From Metellina segmentata (taxonomy: Eukaryota > Arthropoda > Arachnida > Araneae > Tetragnathidae): a stretch of DNA of 64,000 nt. The notes below the pieces were generated by a model. The model did not search any database and was not told the DNA's origin. It saw only the letters and a list, made by a program, of their open reading frames with translations. The position numbers and the translations under genes were made by a program. Shown here piece after piece: positions 32,501 through 47,500 of the stretch (its first letter is position 1; each line of letters starts with the position of its first letter). The DNA lies in the NCBI GenBank assembly GCA_947359465.1, contig OX375879.1:120606557-120670556 (forward strand), read 5' to 3'.

Positions 32501-35500
32501 ACGGGATATCTTGTCATAACAGAGATTGATCGGATCTTGATAGACGAGATATCTTGTCATAACAGAGATTGATCGGATCTTGATAGACGAGATATCTTGT
32601 CATAACAGAGATTGATCGGATCTTGATAGACGAGATATCTTGTCATAACAGAGATTGATCGGATCTTGATAGACAAGATATCTTGTCATAACAGAGATTG
32701 ATCGGATCTTGATGGACGAGATATCTTGTCATAACAGAGATTGATCGGATCTTGATAGACGAGATATCTTGTCATAACAGAGATTGATCGGATCTTGATG
32801 GACGGGATATCTTGTCATAACAGAGATTGATCGGATCTTGATGGACGAGATATCTTGTCATAACAGAGATTGATCGGATCTTGATGGACGAGATATCTTG
32901 TCATAACAGAGATTGATCGGATCTTGATGGACGAGATATCTTGTCATAACAGAGATTGATCGGATCTTGATGGACGGGATATCTTGTCATAACAGAGATT
33001 GATCGGATCTTGATGGACGAGATATCTTGTCATAACAGAGATTGATGGGATCTTGATAGACGGGATATCTTGTCATAACAGAGATTGATCGGATCTTGAT
33101 GGACGAGATATCTTGTCATAACAGAGATTGATGGGATCTTGATGGACGAGATATCTTGTCATAACAGAGATTGATCGGATCTTGATGGACGAGATATCTT
33201 GTCATAACAGAGATTGATCGGATCTTGATGGACGGGATATCTTGTCATAACAGAGATTGATCGGATCTTGATGGACGAGATATCTTGTCTTAACAGAGAT
33301 TGATCGGATCTTGATAGACGGGATATCTTGTCATAACAGAGATTGATCGGATCTTGATGGACGAGATATCTTGTCATAACAGAGATTGATGGGATCTTGA
33401 TAGACGGGATATCTTGTCATAACAGAGATTGATCGGATCTTGATGGACGAGATATTGCGTCAGAAGTAGAAAGACTGCCCCGATCTTGATCTCGTCATCA
33501 TTAAAATATTGGTAATATCTGGATGATGAAGTTATCTCGTTATTAGAAAAACTGATTAGACTTTAATGGACGACTTATCTCGTCCAAATCACTTGGAGGG
33601 TTAAATCGTATTATTTTTTTCGGTGTTGTAAATGTACTAAAATTCAAATGAGCTTGTAATGGACGTGCAATAAATGCTTATTTAGCAGCTGATTAAGACA
33701 TAACATAAAATCGTGACACGTTTCTCAGTTCATGTCAGTAATTCGGGGTGACGTATTTTACATTCGTCAGTCGTTGGTAAATGATCAAGTGCTTCATAAA
33801 TGGTAGCAGATTTGTTTTGTTTCATAAGTTTTATACCTTCATCCATTATTTGACTTCAAACCATCTTTGGTTTAATTTCAGCCTTTTCAAGACATCGAGA
33901 ACGATAGATATAAACAACTGGGGCGCATATATGGGTGAGTAAAGTAATTTTTATTTCTAGTTATACGTGTAACTGAAGTTTTCGATTATCCAGGTATTTA
34001 ATATTGCGTACATATATCGGTCTGTGCACTTAATAAAAAACTGTGTTCGTTTTTTGTGTCTACTAATCCATCCACCTCCAGGATGAGGAAAATAGAAGTG
34101 CATATGTCACGTGATCGGAGAATCTTATGGTCACGTGACGCCGGGGGTCTGCACTTGTGAAGTTAGATTACGGTAATGTTGAAATCAGAACAAACTGTCT
34201 CATGACTTAACTTCATCGGTTCCTCTTTGGATTTATTGGTAAAAGTGGCATATGAACAAACCTGTATCATGTCTCATATCCTCTAATTAATTGGATTAAT
34301 TGGTGAGAAACCAAGAGGATACAGCTTTGCTCCTGATGAGGAGGCAAGATCTTATGGGTGAACCTGGTCTAGCAATTTTTAGACCAGGGTGATACGAAAC
34401 AGTACAGAGGACCAAAGTTCTCAATCATTGAAGTTCTGACATAATATGTGCAACATAAGTCAAGATGTATAAATGTGTTCTTTTTATGGCGTTATAACCT
34501 AAGACGTACTAACGACCTTTGTCCTTAGACATTATGAAGGAAGTATTCCAGTATTGTCCGTGGCTGAACCAGCTCTCTTGAGAGACATACTCCTAAAAGA
34601 TTTTGGATATTTCCATGATAGACGGGTAGGTATGGAGTTTACTTTTCGATCGACTCTATGTCCGTAATAAGAGAGGGAAAAAATAACTTCTGCACCTCTG
34701 AGATCAACGATTGAAAAATGCTGGAATAATTCAAAATTGGACAGGTTTCTTAAGTTAAATTGTTGCCAGTTAGCCAATGAAACGTTCTGTAACTCTTTTT
34801 CCAGCAGCAAAAACAGGCCAGCTATTCTGGAGGATTCTGTACGAAGAAACAAATAAAAACAATCACAAAATTATTTACAATTGTTTTCAACTGTTAACCG
34901 GCATACGAATCTATATATGAATGTTTTTGCCCAAAATTATTTCCCTTTTATTTTAACGTTATTAATTTAGTATTGTATTAACCCTGGTTGTCTCTCGACG
35001 AGTCATTATCGATACTGACTAGATCTTGATGGACAAGATATTTGTTTTTTAGAAGAAAACTGACCAGGTATTGATGTCGTCATCAGAAAAAATCCACAAT
35101 ATCTAGCTGAAGAGATATCTCGTCAAAAATGTGTGCTTCTCATCATCATCAAAGAATCAGTAATATCTTTACGAAGAGATATCTCGTCATTAGTTAAGTA
35201 CATTCCTGATATATCTTGACATATCTCATCGAAACCACTTGGAAGGTTATATGATTGCTTTAACCCTCCCGTGGTTGCTTAGACAAGTTTACTTCTCGTC
35301 ATTAGCAAAACTGACCAGAGCTTGATGATCGAGATATCTTCGTTTGAATAATAACTGACCGAATCTTGATCTCGTTATCTATATATACAAAAAAAAGATG
35401 TGTGTATTCTCTATACAAATGTACACCATTTGACGAATCCACACCAAATTTAGTACACCTATACTTTAGAACACTGCGGTAAACATAAGCTGTTTCCTCA

Positions 35501-38500
35501 TAGACTTCATCAGACCAATCTGTAGCCATGAAAATTGGAACACAGATAGTCCTAAAAGGCCTCGAAGTCCCAATTTTAAAATCTAAAGTTTGTTTTCCTG
35601 CAATAAATGGACATGGAAGAGGAAACGCGTTCTACAGGGTTTAGTCCGAGTTAACACATGAAAATGCCAAGGTCCTATTTGAAATCCGAGCAACGCCGGG
35701 TTATTCAGCTAGTTTGATATAAATTGTTCAGTGATCGTAATAATGCTCATTGTTATTCCTATGCGGGTTTCAAATTGATTTTAGCTCCATCTGTACACCC
35801 AGGATAAATCAGAGATAACACAAGAAAATGTCGAGGTCATACTTTAGCTGTAGCGGTAGGAAACGCGTTCTACGGAATTTGTGCATTTGAGTTAACACAT
35901 GAGAATGTCGCGGTTATATTTGAAACCCGAGCAATGCCCGGTTATTCAATTAATCATAGAATAAATTGGCATTATCTTGATGAAATTCCTTGTCATTAGC
36001 AAAATTGGTCAAATCTCGATGGACGAGAAATCTCGTCGAAACTACTTGGAGAATTAACAGGATCAATTTATTGACTGAACAAGTTAAGAAATTAAATTTA
36101 AATTTTCTCGATGATTAGAATACTTATCAAAAATATAAATTTCTCTCACATCCTTCTCAAAATCAAGAAGAAATATATTTTAAGGTCTTTTCATTTTTGT
36201 ATGTTTTGCATTTATTTTGCATTATGTTATGCATATTTTCTCTGTTTTCGTTTCAGACTTTCCAATTTGGCGACAAAATTTTGGATGGTATGCTATCCGC
36301 CGCACAAGGAGAAGATTGGAAAAGGATCCGGAGTATAGTAAGTCCCACATTCTCCACCGGGAAAATTAGAAGAGTGAGTACATTCTATATTCCATATTTT
36401 GTCATAAAAGGTCTTGGATTGTATGGTATGGACAAGGTGGGTTGAGTGGAATAAAGAAATGAATTGAATTCACACATTTGTTTGATTTCAATTATTCAAT
36501 GCATGGTACAGAATGTCTGCAGATTTGCAAAATTTCAGTAAAGACTGGGCAAGCCAACCGCACTTCATTTTTGAGCCGCTGCCGCGACGCCCGATTACGC
36601 TTGGTACATGTCATGGCTACCTTTTTGGATTTCTCATATCTTTTTCTTACGTTTGTTTTCGTTTTTCTATGCTCTTTCTGATTCTTATTGGCGAGATATT
36701 CGGACATTTTTCTGAAAAAATAGTGAAATGTACAAATTTTATGCATTTTGATTCCTTATACTTATTTTAAATTGTCTGGGAGTCATAAGATGGTGACAAT
36801 TGTTTCGATGCATGAATAAAGTTTTGTCAATTCAAAGCAAGATTGTAGTAGACACAAACTGTCATCAGATTTGTTAAATTGAAAGTGGAATGGAAAATGT
36901 TCAAGTAATATTTATATCTTATTTATTTCAATTACGAATTGTAATTGATCAGCATATAGATCTCAAAACGCATTTGATTCGAATTGCGTACACGATATCC
37001 AATCGAGACATCTTGCTTCAAACATTAGATATTGGTATCATTAAAAAATTAATTTATCGTAGTAAAAATTAATTCATTTCAAATGAGCAAAAATCAGGAA
37101 AAAACTGTGGCCGTATGGTAATGTATTTTTATGAAATTTGGTACAGGGGTTTAGTTTATGCATAAAAAGCGATGTCCGAAATATTTAGGTTCAAAATTAA
37201 ATATCTTCGAAGTTTGAGGCATTTTAAGGACTTGGAACTTTGAAGAGCAATTGTGAGATCACTTAAAGTTGCATGTTTGAAGTTCTGTTTCGCAAAAACT
37301 ACTTAACGTAGACAAACATGTAATACATTTGTACAATCTATACAAAACTTTCTTTTTTTTTCACTTGGGCAACAACAATTTTAAACATTATATTTAATCT
37401 AAAATTTAGTTGCAAAAAATGGAAAATTGTCATTTTTGACAAAATTAAAAACATTTCTATAGGCTAAAACATTTTAAAGACGTCCTTTAAATTCATGCCA
37501 GTTGCAGTGCTAGGTATGATAATATTACTGATAGAGTTTGGAAGTCGCATTTTAATTCTTTCATCTTCAAAATAGCTAAAAATAACAAAACGACAATTTT
37601 CTACTCTAAATAAGCATAAGAAATCAAATGAAGGACAGCTCTGACAAGACCGACATTTCACAGGAATACACTTTAATATGTTTATTACTAGTAAAAAAAA
37701 TTAGGGAGTGTAATCTGAGTCCTAAAGCAACAGTAATAAAATCAAAATCACAACATTTGCTTCCCAGTCTATGCATATTACCAGAACTTTAATGATAACA
37801 GTGAAATTAAATACAGATAATGAAACTCTATATTAACAAAGAAATACCAAATCATTTTTAACTTAAAAAGTGAATTATAAAAGCCGAAAAAATCACTGTC
37901 TAAACAAGCTTAAAAATTTCAACTTAATATCATAGACATCATTACTTTTAACTTCTTACTTTTTCAAATTCACTACGTGATAAAACTTCCATGTTCAATT
38001 TTGCATCTTCTATAATTGAAACGTGGTTATTTTGTGCTGCCGAATTCTTTTTAAACGCTTTACTTCTTTTGCTGATGATTGTGATAAATATGAAACACGA
38101 ATCTGTGACGTACAGTTGGGAATAGGAATAGAGCAATGATAGTTACGCATTCCCGTAACGACCTGGCGTCACTTCATTAAACCTTAGTTGAAGCTTAGAC
38201 TCAATTTGAATAACCTCACTTGAAGGCACATAAAAGAACTTGATGTTTGAAATGGTTGAAGTACAGAAGGATAATAGTTGTTTTGCATTTAAAATCTCAT
38301 TGTCTTATGGTCTCTGTTTACTTGCTCTTGCGGCGACCCATTCGATAGTTCCACCCATTCCATCGCATGGGCTTTTGCCATGACTTATGGATTGCCACTA
38401 GAGCATTCGCCGGTGTTCAAAAGCTTTCAGTTCAGCAAAAAATTGTCTGTTTAGCAAATCAAGCATATTTATAACCATAATTCATTTAATAGTGTTTATT

Positions 38501-41500
38501 TATTCGGTTATCTGTCCTTGAATGTTATAGCATCTCTTTCAAAGGCGGAAATAGATGTCTTACTGGCGTGTATGCGATCAAATAAAACGATAATTTCCAT
38601 CTAGTTAAACATTTTCTTGGGACGAAAATAAACCAATTACAGTGATGAAAATTTTAGGACAGATAATATACATCTTGACACATAATCTTGCAAATTTTTG
38701 AGGTTTTCGGAGTTGTCCTTCGCAATGAAATTTGTATTTAAAAAAAATAGAAAAATCGCTGTTTTCAATTATTTTACTTTTTTATTATTTTTTTAATTAA
38801 AGAAACACAATCACTAAATTATTCCAAACTTTTAGGTATAAGAATTGCTTTGTTAAGAATAATTTTTGATACTGTCTTTCCTCATTTATAGAGGTACTAG
38901 AGCAATTTGAAATTTGCATAAAATAGGCAAAATCTCTATTTTTGATGTTCCCTGAGAATGAGCAGTGAAGGATATAAAACTCTATTCTGACATTTTCTAA
39001 AAGACCTTTTACTGAAGAATGTAGCAATATAAAATTTTTTAATTTATGTCAATAACTTATTGAAGTATAGGGTCTCAAACAGGCTACTATTCGTGCTAAA
39101 AAATCTACATTTGAGTGACCTTGAACTTTAAAATTCATTAAAAAATAAATTATACATTTTGGACATCTAATATTTGGCAGTTCCTCCATACTATATGTGA
39201 TCTATTTAAAAACTAATTTTCATTAAAATCGGTAATGTGTCAGCCACAGCCGATTTGCTCATTTTGCGTGGAATGATCCCGTAATGATTTAAAAAATAAT
39301 CTATAAGCCCTATCTTTGTTGCCAGTTGTGACAGAAGTATTTTATTTAACTATTACATTTTCATTTTACTTGGAATGTTCTACATGGAATATTATGGATT
39401 GATTTTTTTCGGATAGATTGTTCTACATAGTGTATTCTAGATGGATTATTCCGGATAGATTGTTCTACATAAGATATTCTAGATGGATCACACAGAACTA
39501 TGCACAAACGAGTAACCCAGTAGAAAAATATATTAACAAGTAACGCATTTAAAAATGTATATTTAGCTGGTTATTAGAAAGCTAGGAACTGCCACGTGCA
39601 CAAATAAACAAGAAAAATATAAATCATAACAGTCACAGAAAAGAGTATAAAATCTACGCATACAGAGGCGTCACTGCCACAGAGAAGTAACATACAAAGA
39701 GATCACTGCCATAGGAAGCAATGGACTGCTAAATAACATGAGAAATCGCATGGAGCCCTCAGTACGGGTCACTTGACAATACTATGGCGTCGGATCTAGG
39801 CCTCGTTTCCTTAACAACCGAACTAGATTTCAATAACAACTCTCTCAGACTGTTTTATTCTATTTGAAACACCATTCGCCATTTCTGTTTAAAAGCTAAA
39901 TATTCTTTAAATATTTTAGTATAAATACTTTAAAACAGCAATTTTTTAATGTCTTCGGAACTTAAAAATAACCTTAATTTATTAATTATTAAATCTAACT
40001 AAAATTTTTATTTATTTATTTCTTGCCAATTTTTTGTAGCAAAAAATAATTAGGAATCATATTTTTAGGATATTTTAAATGAGTTTTATCTGCAGTTTTA
40101 ATGTCACTCAATGTGCAAAAGGTTGTACGTCTAAAAACCGCATTTTTCAGTAGAGCAAAAAACTAATAGTTTTCCTTATGATTTTCCTTGATTATATTAT
40201 TACTAGGGGGCCCGCCCCCTGCTCGCTAACGCTCGCCAACCCCCGGAGGATTGCTTCGCATTTCTCATTGGATCGCTGCGCGAACCTATGCTCGCTTCGC
40301 TCGCATCAATGAAGACACGTGTCCTAGCAGAAAGAATTGATTACAAAATATGATATTCCAAAAAAAAAAAAAAAATTCAAATCTAAATTTGTTGTATTAC
40401 ATAAAAGATATATACAGTACCTCTGGAATCAGAATTTAAATGAAAACTTTGAGCAAATTTTTACTCGCAATGTGAGCGCTGCTTTGGAAATTGAATACCC
40501 AGCATGTTGTTTGTGTGTACATTTCCCCAGTACTCGAGCCACCCATACACTTTTTGACTGAGTTTGTTGTCGAAAGTTGTAGTGCACGCGTCTTGTTGTA
40601 CTATAATTGTTAGCCTTGAAAAGGACCTTTTTTTAAATAGCCCTGAAAAGATCCTCCGCTTTCTTAGATTTCTATTACAAACCGCAACAGCTCGTCTAAA
40701 ATGCATTTTTTTTTCCATAACATTTCATCCGATAACGCTATAGATTTAAATGAGGCGCGCGGCTCCTAGTAAACAAACAATCGCACAATGTTGCCAAAAC
40801 GCGGTAACAAATAACGTCTTTTTTGCGTGCCACGTAAGAGAAATATATATATAGATTGTATGCATTTGGTTGTACCTTTTATTGGAACTGCTGATGACAT
40901 AAGAGATTTTGCCACCAGGTGGAAATCACAAAATGCCACATAGTATATAATAATAAAAGTAAAATGGAATTTTTGAGACACGACCTTTTGCACTTTAAGC
41001 GACGATATGTACTAAAGTAATGGTGAGGAGCCGGAACAAATTAATCAATTTTTAATTAAATCTTATGGGGAAGAGAGCCTTGGATAACGACGGTTTTGGT
41101 TAATAACTATAATCCTGGAACGGATTACCGTCGCTAACCAAGACACCACAGTTTGACAAATCAAGTATATAAATAATCATATAAATAATGGGCCATAATT
41201 CACAAATATTGTAATTAAAAACTATTTTAATTAGATAAAAAAACATTATGTTTAGTAATAAAATATATACACAATACAACCCTAAAACAATAAAAAAATT
41301 AAAAAAATACATAAAAAGGACCAGAATGCAATAGAATTCTAAATACCACATTTCATAAATATTTTTACAGAATTCTTAAAAAATGTCATGAGGTTAATTA
41401 CGATCGATTTTAGCTTAAACTAACACTTTGAAAGATTGTAAACTACAATCAATAATCTTGATGGCATAAAATGTTTAAACACTATATAGAACGATTTAAT

Positions 41501-44500
41501 TTCTTTTTAACAAAAGATTGAGATTCAATATTAGCGAAATTAATTTAACTTGTTAAGCTATTTTTAAATGAAACACCATTCTACATTATTAACTTGAAAT
41601 GTGTACATAATTTTCATGATTTGAGCAAAGCGTGATACCTGTTTACCTCGAAGACATCAGGAACTTCATTTGAATCCTAGAATCAAAACCACGCATAAAT
41701 GATGAATAAAGAACTGACATATTTACTTACAATACAACTGTTAAATTGGGACGTTAACTACCTAATAACTAACATGCAACATCAATAATATGTCAAAGTC
41801 ACGAATCCCTCAAAAAAAATTGTTTCGGTAAACAATGAAGTTCCCTCTTGTATATTCAATTTGAAGAGATTCGATTTTTTTTCTCAGATGCTGAGCATAT
41901 TCAAGGAGTGTGCCAGAACAATGTGTCAGAACTTCAAAACTACTGCCGAAGCTGGAAAATACGTCGAAACCAAAGGGTGAATATACTGACTCCTTAAAAT
42001 CTTTGCTTGAAAAGTACATAAATACTCTGGATGGTATGTTACTTATTACATTGATCAAAACCAAACCTTAAGATCATCATTCCTGGAATATCCGTTTGGG
42101 ATCATTAAGTTAATAAGGTTTTTAACCCTCAAAATATTTTATGTTTACGTGGTGTGGAAATTTATAGAATGGGATGCCTGCTCAGGTGGTTCGTTATTTT
42201 ACCGTGGTTCAAAATAACGATCGGATTTTTCTGCTAGGGGCAGCTCTCGGACCGTCACCAATAGCCCGTTGTGTTGCTCCAGTGCAACGTTTATTAACTA
42301 CTTACCTACCTTATTACGTATCGTGTTTTGAGATAAGTACTGTTTTTTTTTCTTGTTCTTAATTCACTTGGTCAAGGTGAGACCTTGACCAATCAAAACT
42401 ATCATGTTTTTTAATTCGCACATCATCTAACTCCTGTTCCTCCAGGAGATAATAAACAAAAAACCCGATACAATCGTAGTATACCAAGTTTGAAAGTTTT
42501 TAGCTCCTCTCTCTCTCTCAGTCATACATCTTGTGAACCGCTTCTAAGTCTTACTTGGGACCTTCGTTTTGTAGAGAAGCAGTTGGCAAGAGGAGGGTTT
42601 CCATTCAGAAACTCAATCAAACTGTGAGACATTTGAACTAATATTTTTTAGAAATTGAAATTCCATGTTCCATTGTAAGCGGCAACCAAATTTTGTTAAT
42701 TTTAGTCCAATACATTACTCGCTAGAGGACTCTGAACACCTCACGTTCATTTATGATCACACGGTATATCTTGAAATAAAAATACTGTGACTGAATATTA
42801 AGAACTGTTTTTGCGTATAACAAAATTCAAATATTCATTTTCCTTCTTAGTTTATATGGAGCTTATACGATGGACGTGATTGCGAGCTCTGCTTTCTCGA
42901 CGAAAATAGACTCGCACAACGATCCACGCAACACGTTCGTGAAAATGGCTCAAAACATTTTCAATGGATCAATCAATTGGAAATTCTTTCTTTTGTGTAA
43001 GTACCCCAATATTGACTTTTGTCTTCCTACTCATTTTGCTAATTTGTCCGTTGTGTAGCTCCATTGTGACGATAATTAAAAAATACCAATACTCATTTTG
43101 CAAACCAAAACTTGGTTCGAAGTTGGACACGAACAGTGAAGATGAAAATTTGGTGTATAACATTGGACAAAGTTCGTTAATATAAATTTTTATTAATCTA
43201 CAAACGTCCCAACTTTTTTATCGTACGTCAGTCTCCGGTCATCAATCAGGGTTGCGAGTTCGAATCCAACCAAAGGCCGTGGTGTACATAGGTGGCTGTT
43301 GCACGTTCAATTTGTCATAGCCTCTGCGTGGAAGTTCGTAGAGTGGGCTGCCAATTCAAGCGTTGACCTAGTCATCTGACTTTACAAAAATAACGAGGTA
43401 TTGCTCTAGGATCTTCCCCTCCGGTATGGATCTCCCCCTGATCGTTACCAGTAGTCTGTTGTAGTGTGTTGCTCCTGTGCGACGTAACTTGATCCTATAG
43501 CCCGTCAAGAAGACATACGAGGGTCGTTCGGAAAGTAATACCTGTTGGAGCATGCGCACCACTGTGACATTGGAAGGTGCACCGGTCAAGGTCAACCAGT
43601 TTTAGGGACTTGTCTGCCAGCTGTTTACTGAGTTACATCGCATTGAAGCGGTTATTCTTGTTTTGGTAAGCAAATAAAATGTTCAATAAAATCGAGCGTG
43701 CCGCCAAATGTAAAGTGAAATCTGTGATCCTATTTCTAAACTCAAAAAAAGTGCGACCAGGCGAGATTTATCATGAAATCAAATTAGTGTATGGTGACGG
43801 GAGGAATTAATCATGTGGGCGTCGTCGGTGCCGAAATTGTAATGAGGGAAGAGAGAACGTCAATGATAAGGAGCGATGTGGACGCCCAATTGTCAGTACG
43901 GATGAGCTTGTCAAGTCTGTCGACACATTCATCAAACAATTTCGGTGTGTGACTACGGTGTCTCAAAGTCGGTGTCCAGTCTGTCAAAAGTTTAAACAAA
44001 GAATCTCGTCTGGCAAACTCATGGCTACGGTCTTTTAGGACCGTCACGGAATATTGCTTAGTGAGTTTATCGCACGGGGACCCTGCATAAACGCCGATAC
44101 ATACTGTGAGACAATAAAGAAGAAGTTACAGCGTGCAATTCAGAAGCGAAGACGCTTCATATTGGCTATAGCGGCGTGGTTCTCTTGCATGATAACGCAT
44201 GGGCTCACGAAGCTGCAAAAACACAACAGTTTATCAACAAGTTTCATTCATAAATTCTTACCCCCCCCCTATAACCCGGACTTAGCCCTCAGTGACTTTC
44301 ATTTGTTCACAAAACTTAAAGAGTTTCTGGATGGAAATATTTTGCTAACGACGAGGAGCTTAAAGAGACGTTGTTACGGTTTATCTCAATGAACTGGCGC
44401 AAGAGGAATTTGTCGCTGGTATTCAAAAGCTCGTCAGATGGGAAGACAAATGTTTAAATTTGCAAAGGGACTATGTACAAAAGTAATACAAGGTATAAAA

Positions 44501-47500
44501 ATGTGAGGTGAAAAGGTGTGGTACAAAATTTTTGATCTGTATTTTATTTAAAAACTTGTATTACTTGCCAAACGACCCTCGTATATATAACTCGATCCAT
44601 CCAAAGACCATAATGTTGCTTAGGATTGATTGTCGTTAACTTGGTCGTCGCCTTAACTATAATCACGTCGTCGTGGTATGGAAGTTCGTAGAGTGGATTG
44701 CCAGTTCAAGTATCGACCTCGTCGTCTGACCGTGGTTTAAAATAACGAGGTGTTGTCCTCAGATCTTTCCTTCCAGCAAATACTCACATTTTAAAATGTG
44801 TTTTCTTCAGAGGTATAGGATTTTAACATGGTTCTCCCCTTCGTAGTTTTTTGTCCCCGGTTGGTGCGACTTTTCAAGATATCTGTCTTCGGAAAAGAGT
44901 CGATAGAGTTCTTCATCAATGTTACTCGTCAGATTGTGGATGAGAGAAAGAAATCAGGGAAGGTAACTTCCATTCTTTAGTTTGATCAGAATGTTTGGTT
45001 TGCGCAAGGTATTTCTACTATTATAAAAGGAAGTGTTTCTATGTCTGTCTGTTTGTCTGTGGGTACTATCCAGACGAATCTACGTCACTTCCAATAATGA
45101 AATTTGGCACACAGGTGGACATATTCTTTTGCGATTTTTGTATCCAACCCGAATTTAAAATTTAATCTAAAACACTTTTTAATTAATTTATTAGTTTTTT
45201 CTCTTTTATTTCTTCTCTCGGGAAAGGCTACCTCGATTGAAGAAGGGAGAGGATTTTGTGATTCTCGACCACTAGCGTCACATTGAATAAAGGTCAGATT
45301 CTGCGTTTTTCGTCCTAATTCCTTTGGAACGATGCCAAATTTTCCAATTCTTGCGTGTTTTGATTTACGTTGTTGTATAGTATAGCTTTCTTGCTAGCGA
45401 TTTCAACTTTGACACGGGATAAGACTATTTGAAGTTTTAATCTTCGCGATCGTTGAAGATAGAGTAAAGATTTTCAGGGATTTAAAATCTGCTGAAAATT
45501 TCACACCAGATCGATACCTTAAATACGATTTTCTTTAAATGAATAATTTTTTACTCGTAACCCGTGTCATGTGTCAGGTCGCGTAAAAGTGGGCCTCATT
45601 ATTTAAATTATTCTTTTTTCTTTTTAATGTTTCAGTATCAGTAAAATATAATGTGTCCAGCCTAATTTTTAAATTTTAATCTAAAATATTTATAATTTTT
45701 TTATTGGCATTTATTTATTACTAGCCACTTTGAGACCTTCACGGCGTTGCATGAGGTATTGGTTTGCGAAGCAAACCAAATGGGAATGCGTAACAAGGGT
45801 TGGCAAGCAATGGTCACCAGGGACCTCACAAAAGAACTATGCGGGCAACGCCAGAACTATCACGGGCAGCGCCAGCACGGCGTAGCCCACGACACTTATT
45901 TTCGTGCTTGCTAACACCCTGTGATTGCTACGAATTATCATACGAATTCGTAGCCTATTGGATGAAAGTGGTGTTGGTTTTCTTCGCAAACCAAATGCCT
46001 ATAGGAAAGAATTCCCTGCTAATTCAAAATGGTTTACTTTGCATACCAAATTATGAATGAATATTATATTATGAACTACTGTTTGCTTCGCAAAATACAC
46101 CACGGACAACGACGTAATGGCCTCGTCTTTGTCAAAAGCGGCCACATTCGATAACAGGCACGTGGTGTTGGTTTGCTTCGCAAACAAAATTGTGAATATC
46201 ATGAACTGGTTTGATTTTGAAATTGGATAACAGCCATAACGGAGTTAGCCATGGTGTTGCGAAAATATAAATATTTAATTGAAAAATTATTTATTAAAAG
46301 AAAATCAAACATTTTAGGTATCTATCTGGTGTCAAATTTTCCGCAGATTTCAAATCCGTTGAAATTTTTAATCTATCTTTAACGATCCCGATTTTACAAA
46401 AAAGAACTAAACAATGCTATCCAAAATGTTTTTTATTTCCTTTGCTTTCTTCCGCTGAAATCGTAAGAGGGCAGGAAATGTAATCTGTTTATTTTTGGAA
46501 CACGAATATTGGTGTGACGTCACATTCTCTTGCAAAAAAAATATGCTAGATATTCAATTTAAAAATTTTATTTATTTGAAGAAAATCATATTTATAGGTA
46601 TTGATCTAATATAAAATTTTCCGCAGATTTCAAATCCGTTGAAATTTTTGTTTTTTTAACGGTCTAGGAGATAGAAAAAAGAGATACATAACTAAAGTTA
46701 AAAGTTTGTTTTTTATCGCCTGCTGTAATATCATTTCTCCGCTTAAATTGAAAACGGAAAAAATAAATTTAAAACTAAGTTTTTAATCTGTCATATCTTT
46801 ATGGTGTTGCTATTCCAAAGAAAACACTAATAATTAAATTCCATTAAATTCATTTGAAAATGTACTAGATTGAATTTTAAAATTCGCCGCTACCCCAAAA
46901 TTGCAAAAAATTCGGACAACCTGTGTGCCAAATCCCATTACTGTAAGTGCAATAGAGTCGTCAGGACTTTTCGTGCAAGAAACAAACAAACAGACAAACA
47001 TTTCCTTTTATAATATTAGAGATAAGGGACCAATAACATGTTACCTTGTGAACTAAAAAAACTGTTTAACCCACCAAGCGCTTTCGCCGAGATATCGCGT
47101 CCATTAGGATCTTGCTAAATTAGCGAAGGACGAGATGTCGAAATATATTTCAGTTTTTTGTACGATGACGAGATCAAGATCTTGTTCCTTTTTTGGACGA
47201 GATATCTAGTCGATCTAGAGCGGGTCAATTTTGCTATAGAAAGATCAATGATGCCGATTGAACTCCGAATGATGAAGATATTGCCCATTTTTGGTGATGA
47301 CGACATCAAGATGAGGCCAGTTGTTTCTAGTGACGAGATATCTCGTCTATGAATATCTGGTCAGCTTTGCTAAGGAGGAGATATCTAGTCACGTAATAGC
47401 AAAATGGACGAGATGGCTCGCCGAAACCACTTGGACGGTTAATTTGACCCGTGTGATTTGTTGTGTTTTAGTTATCAAAACATGAAAATCATTGTCTAGT

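Larger units (their letters stand above)
35260..36057 (+). mobile_element. TTAA-family element split by Helitron-like insertions
   Basis: Left part from TTAACCCTCCCGTGGTTG to about 35377. Right part from about 35972, with GACGAGAAATCTCGTCG and AAACTACTTGGAGAATTAA at the end. The middle is filled by H2 Helitron sequence. Confidence 0.6.

Noticed and set aside
33159..33377. Minus-strand 72-codon frame with regular repeats
   Set aside because: It is a translation of the 43-bp tandem array. The period drifts through all three frames and there is no gene context.
31999..33455. CRISPR-like array
   Set aside because: Units are contiguous with no unique spacers, and the context is eukaryotic; it is a satellite.
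41100..41351. Hydrophobic 83-codon minus frame resembling a membrane protein
   Set aside because: Phe/Ile/Tyr richness is expected from AT-rich DNA; no start context, splice structure or homology.
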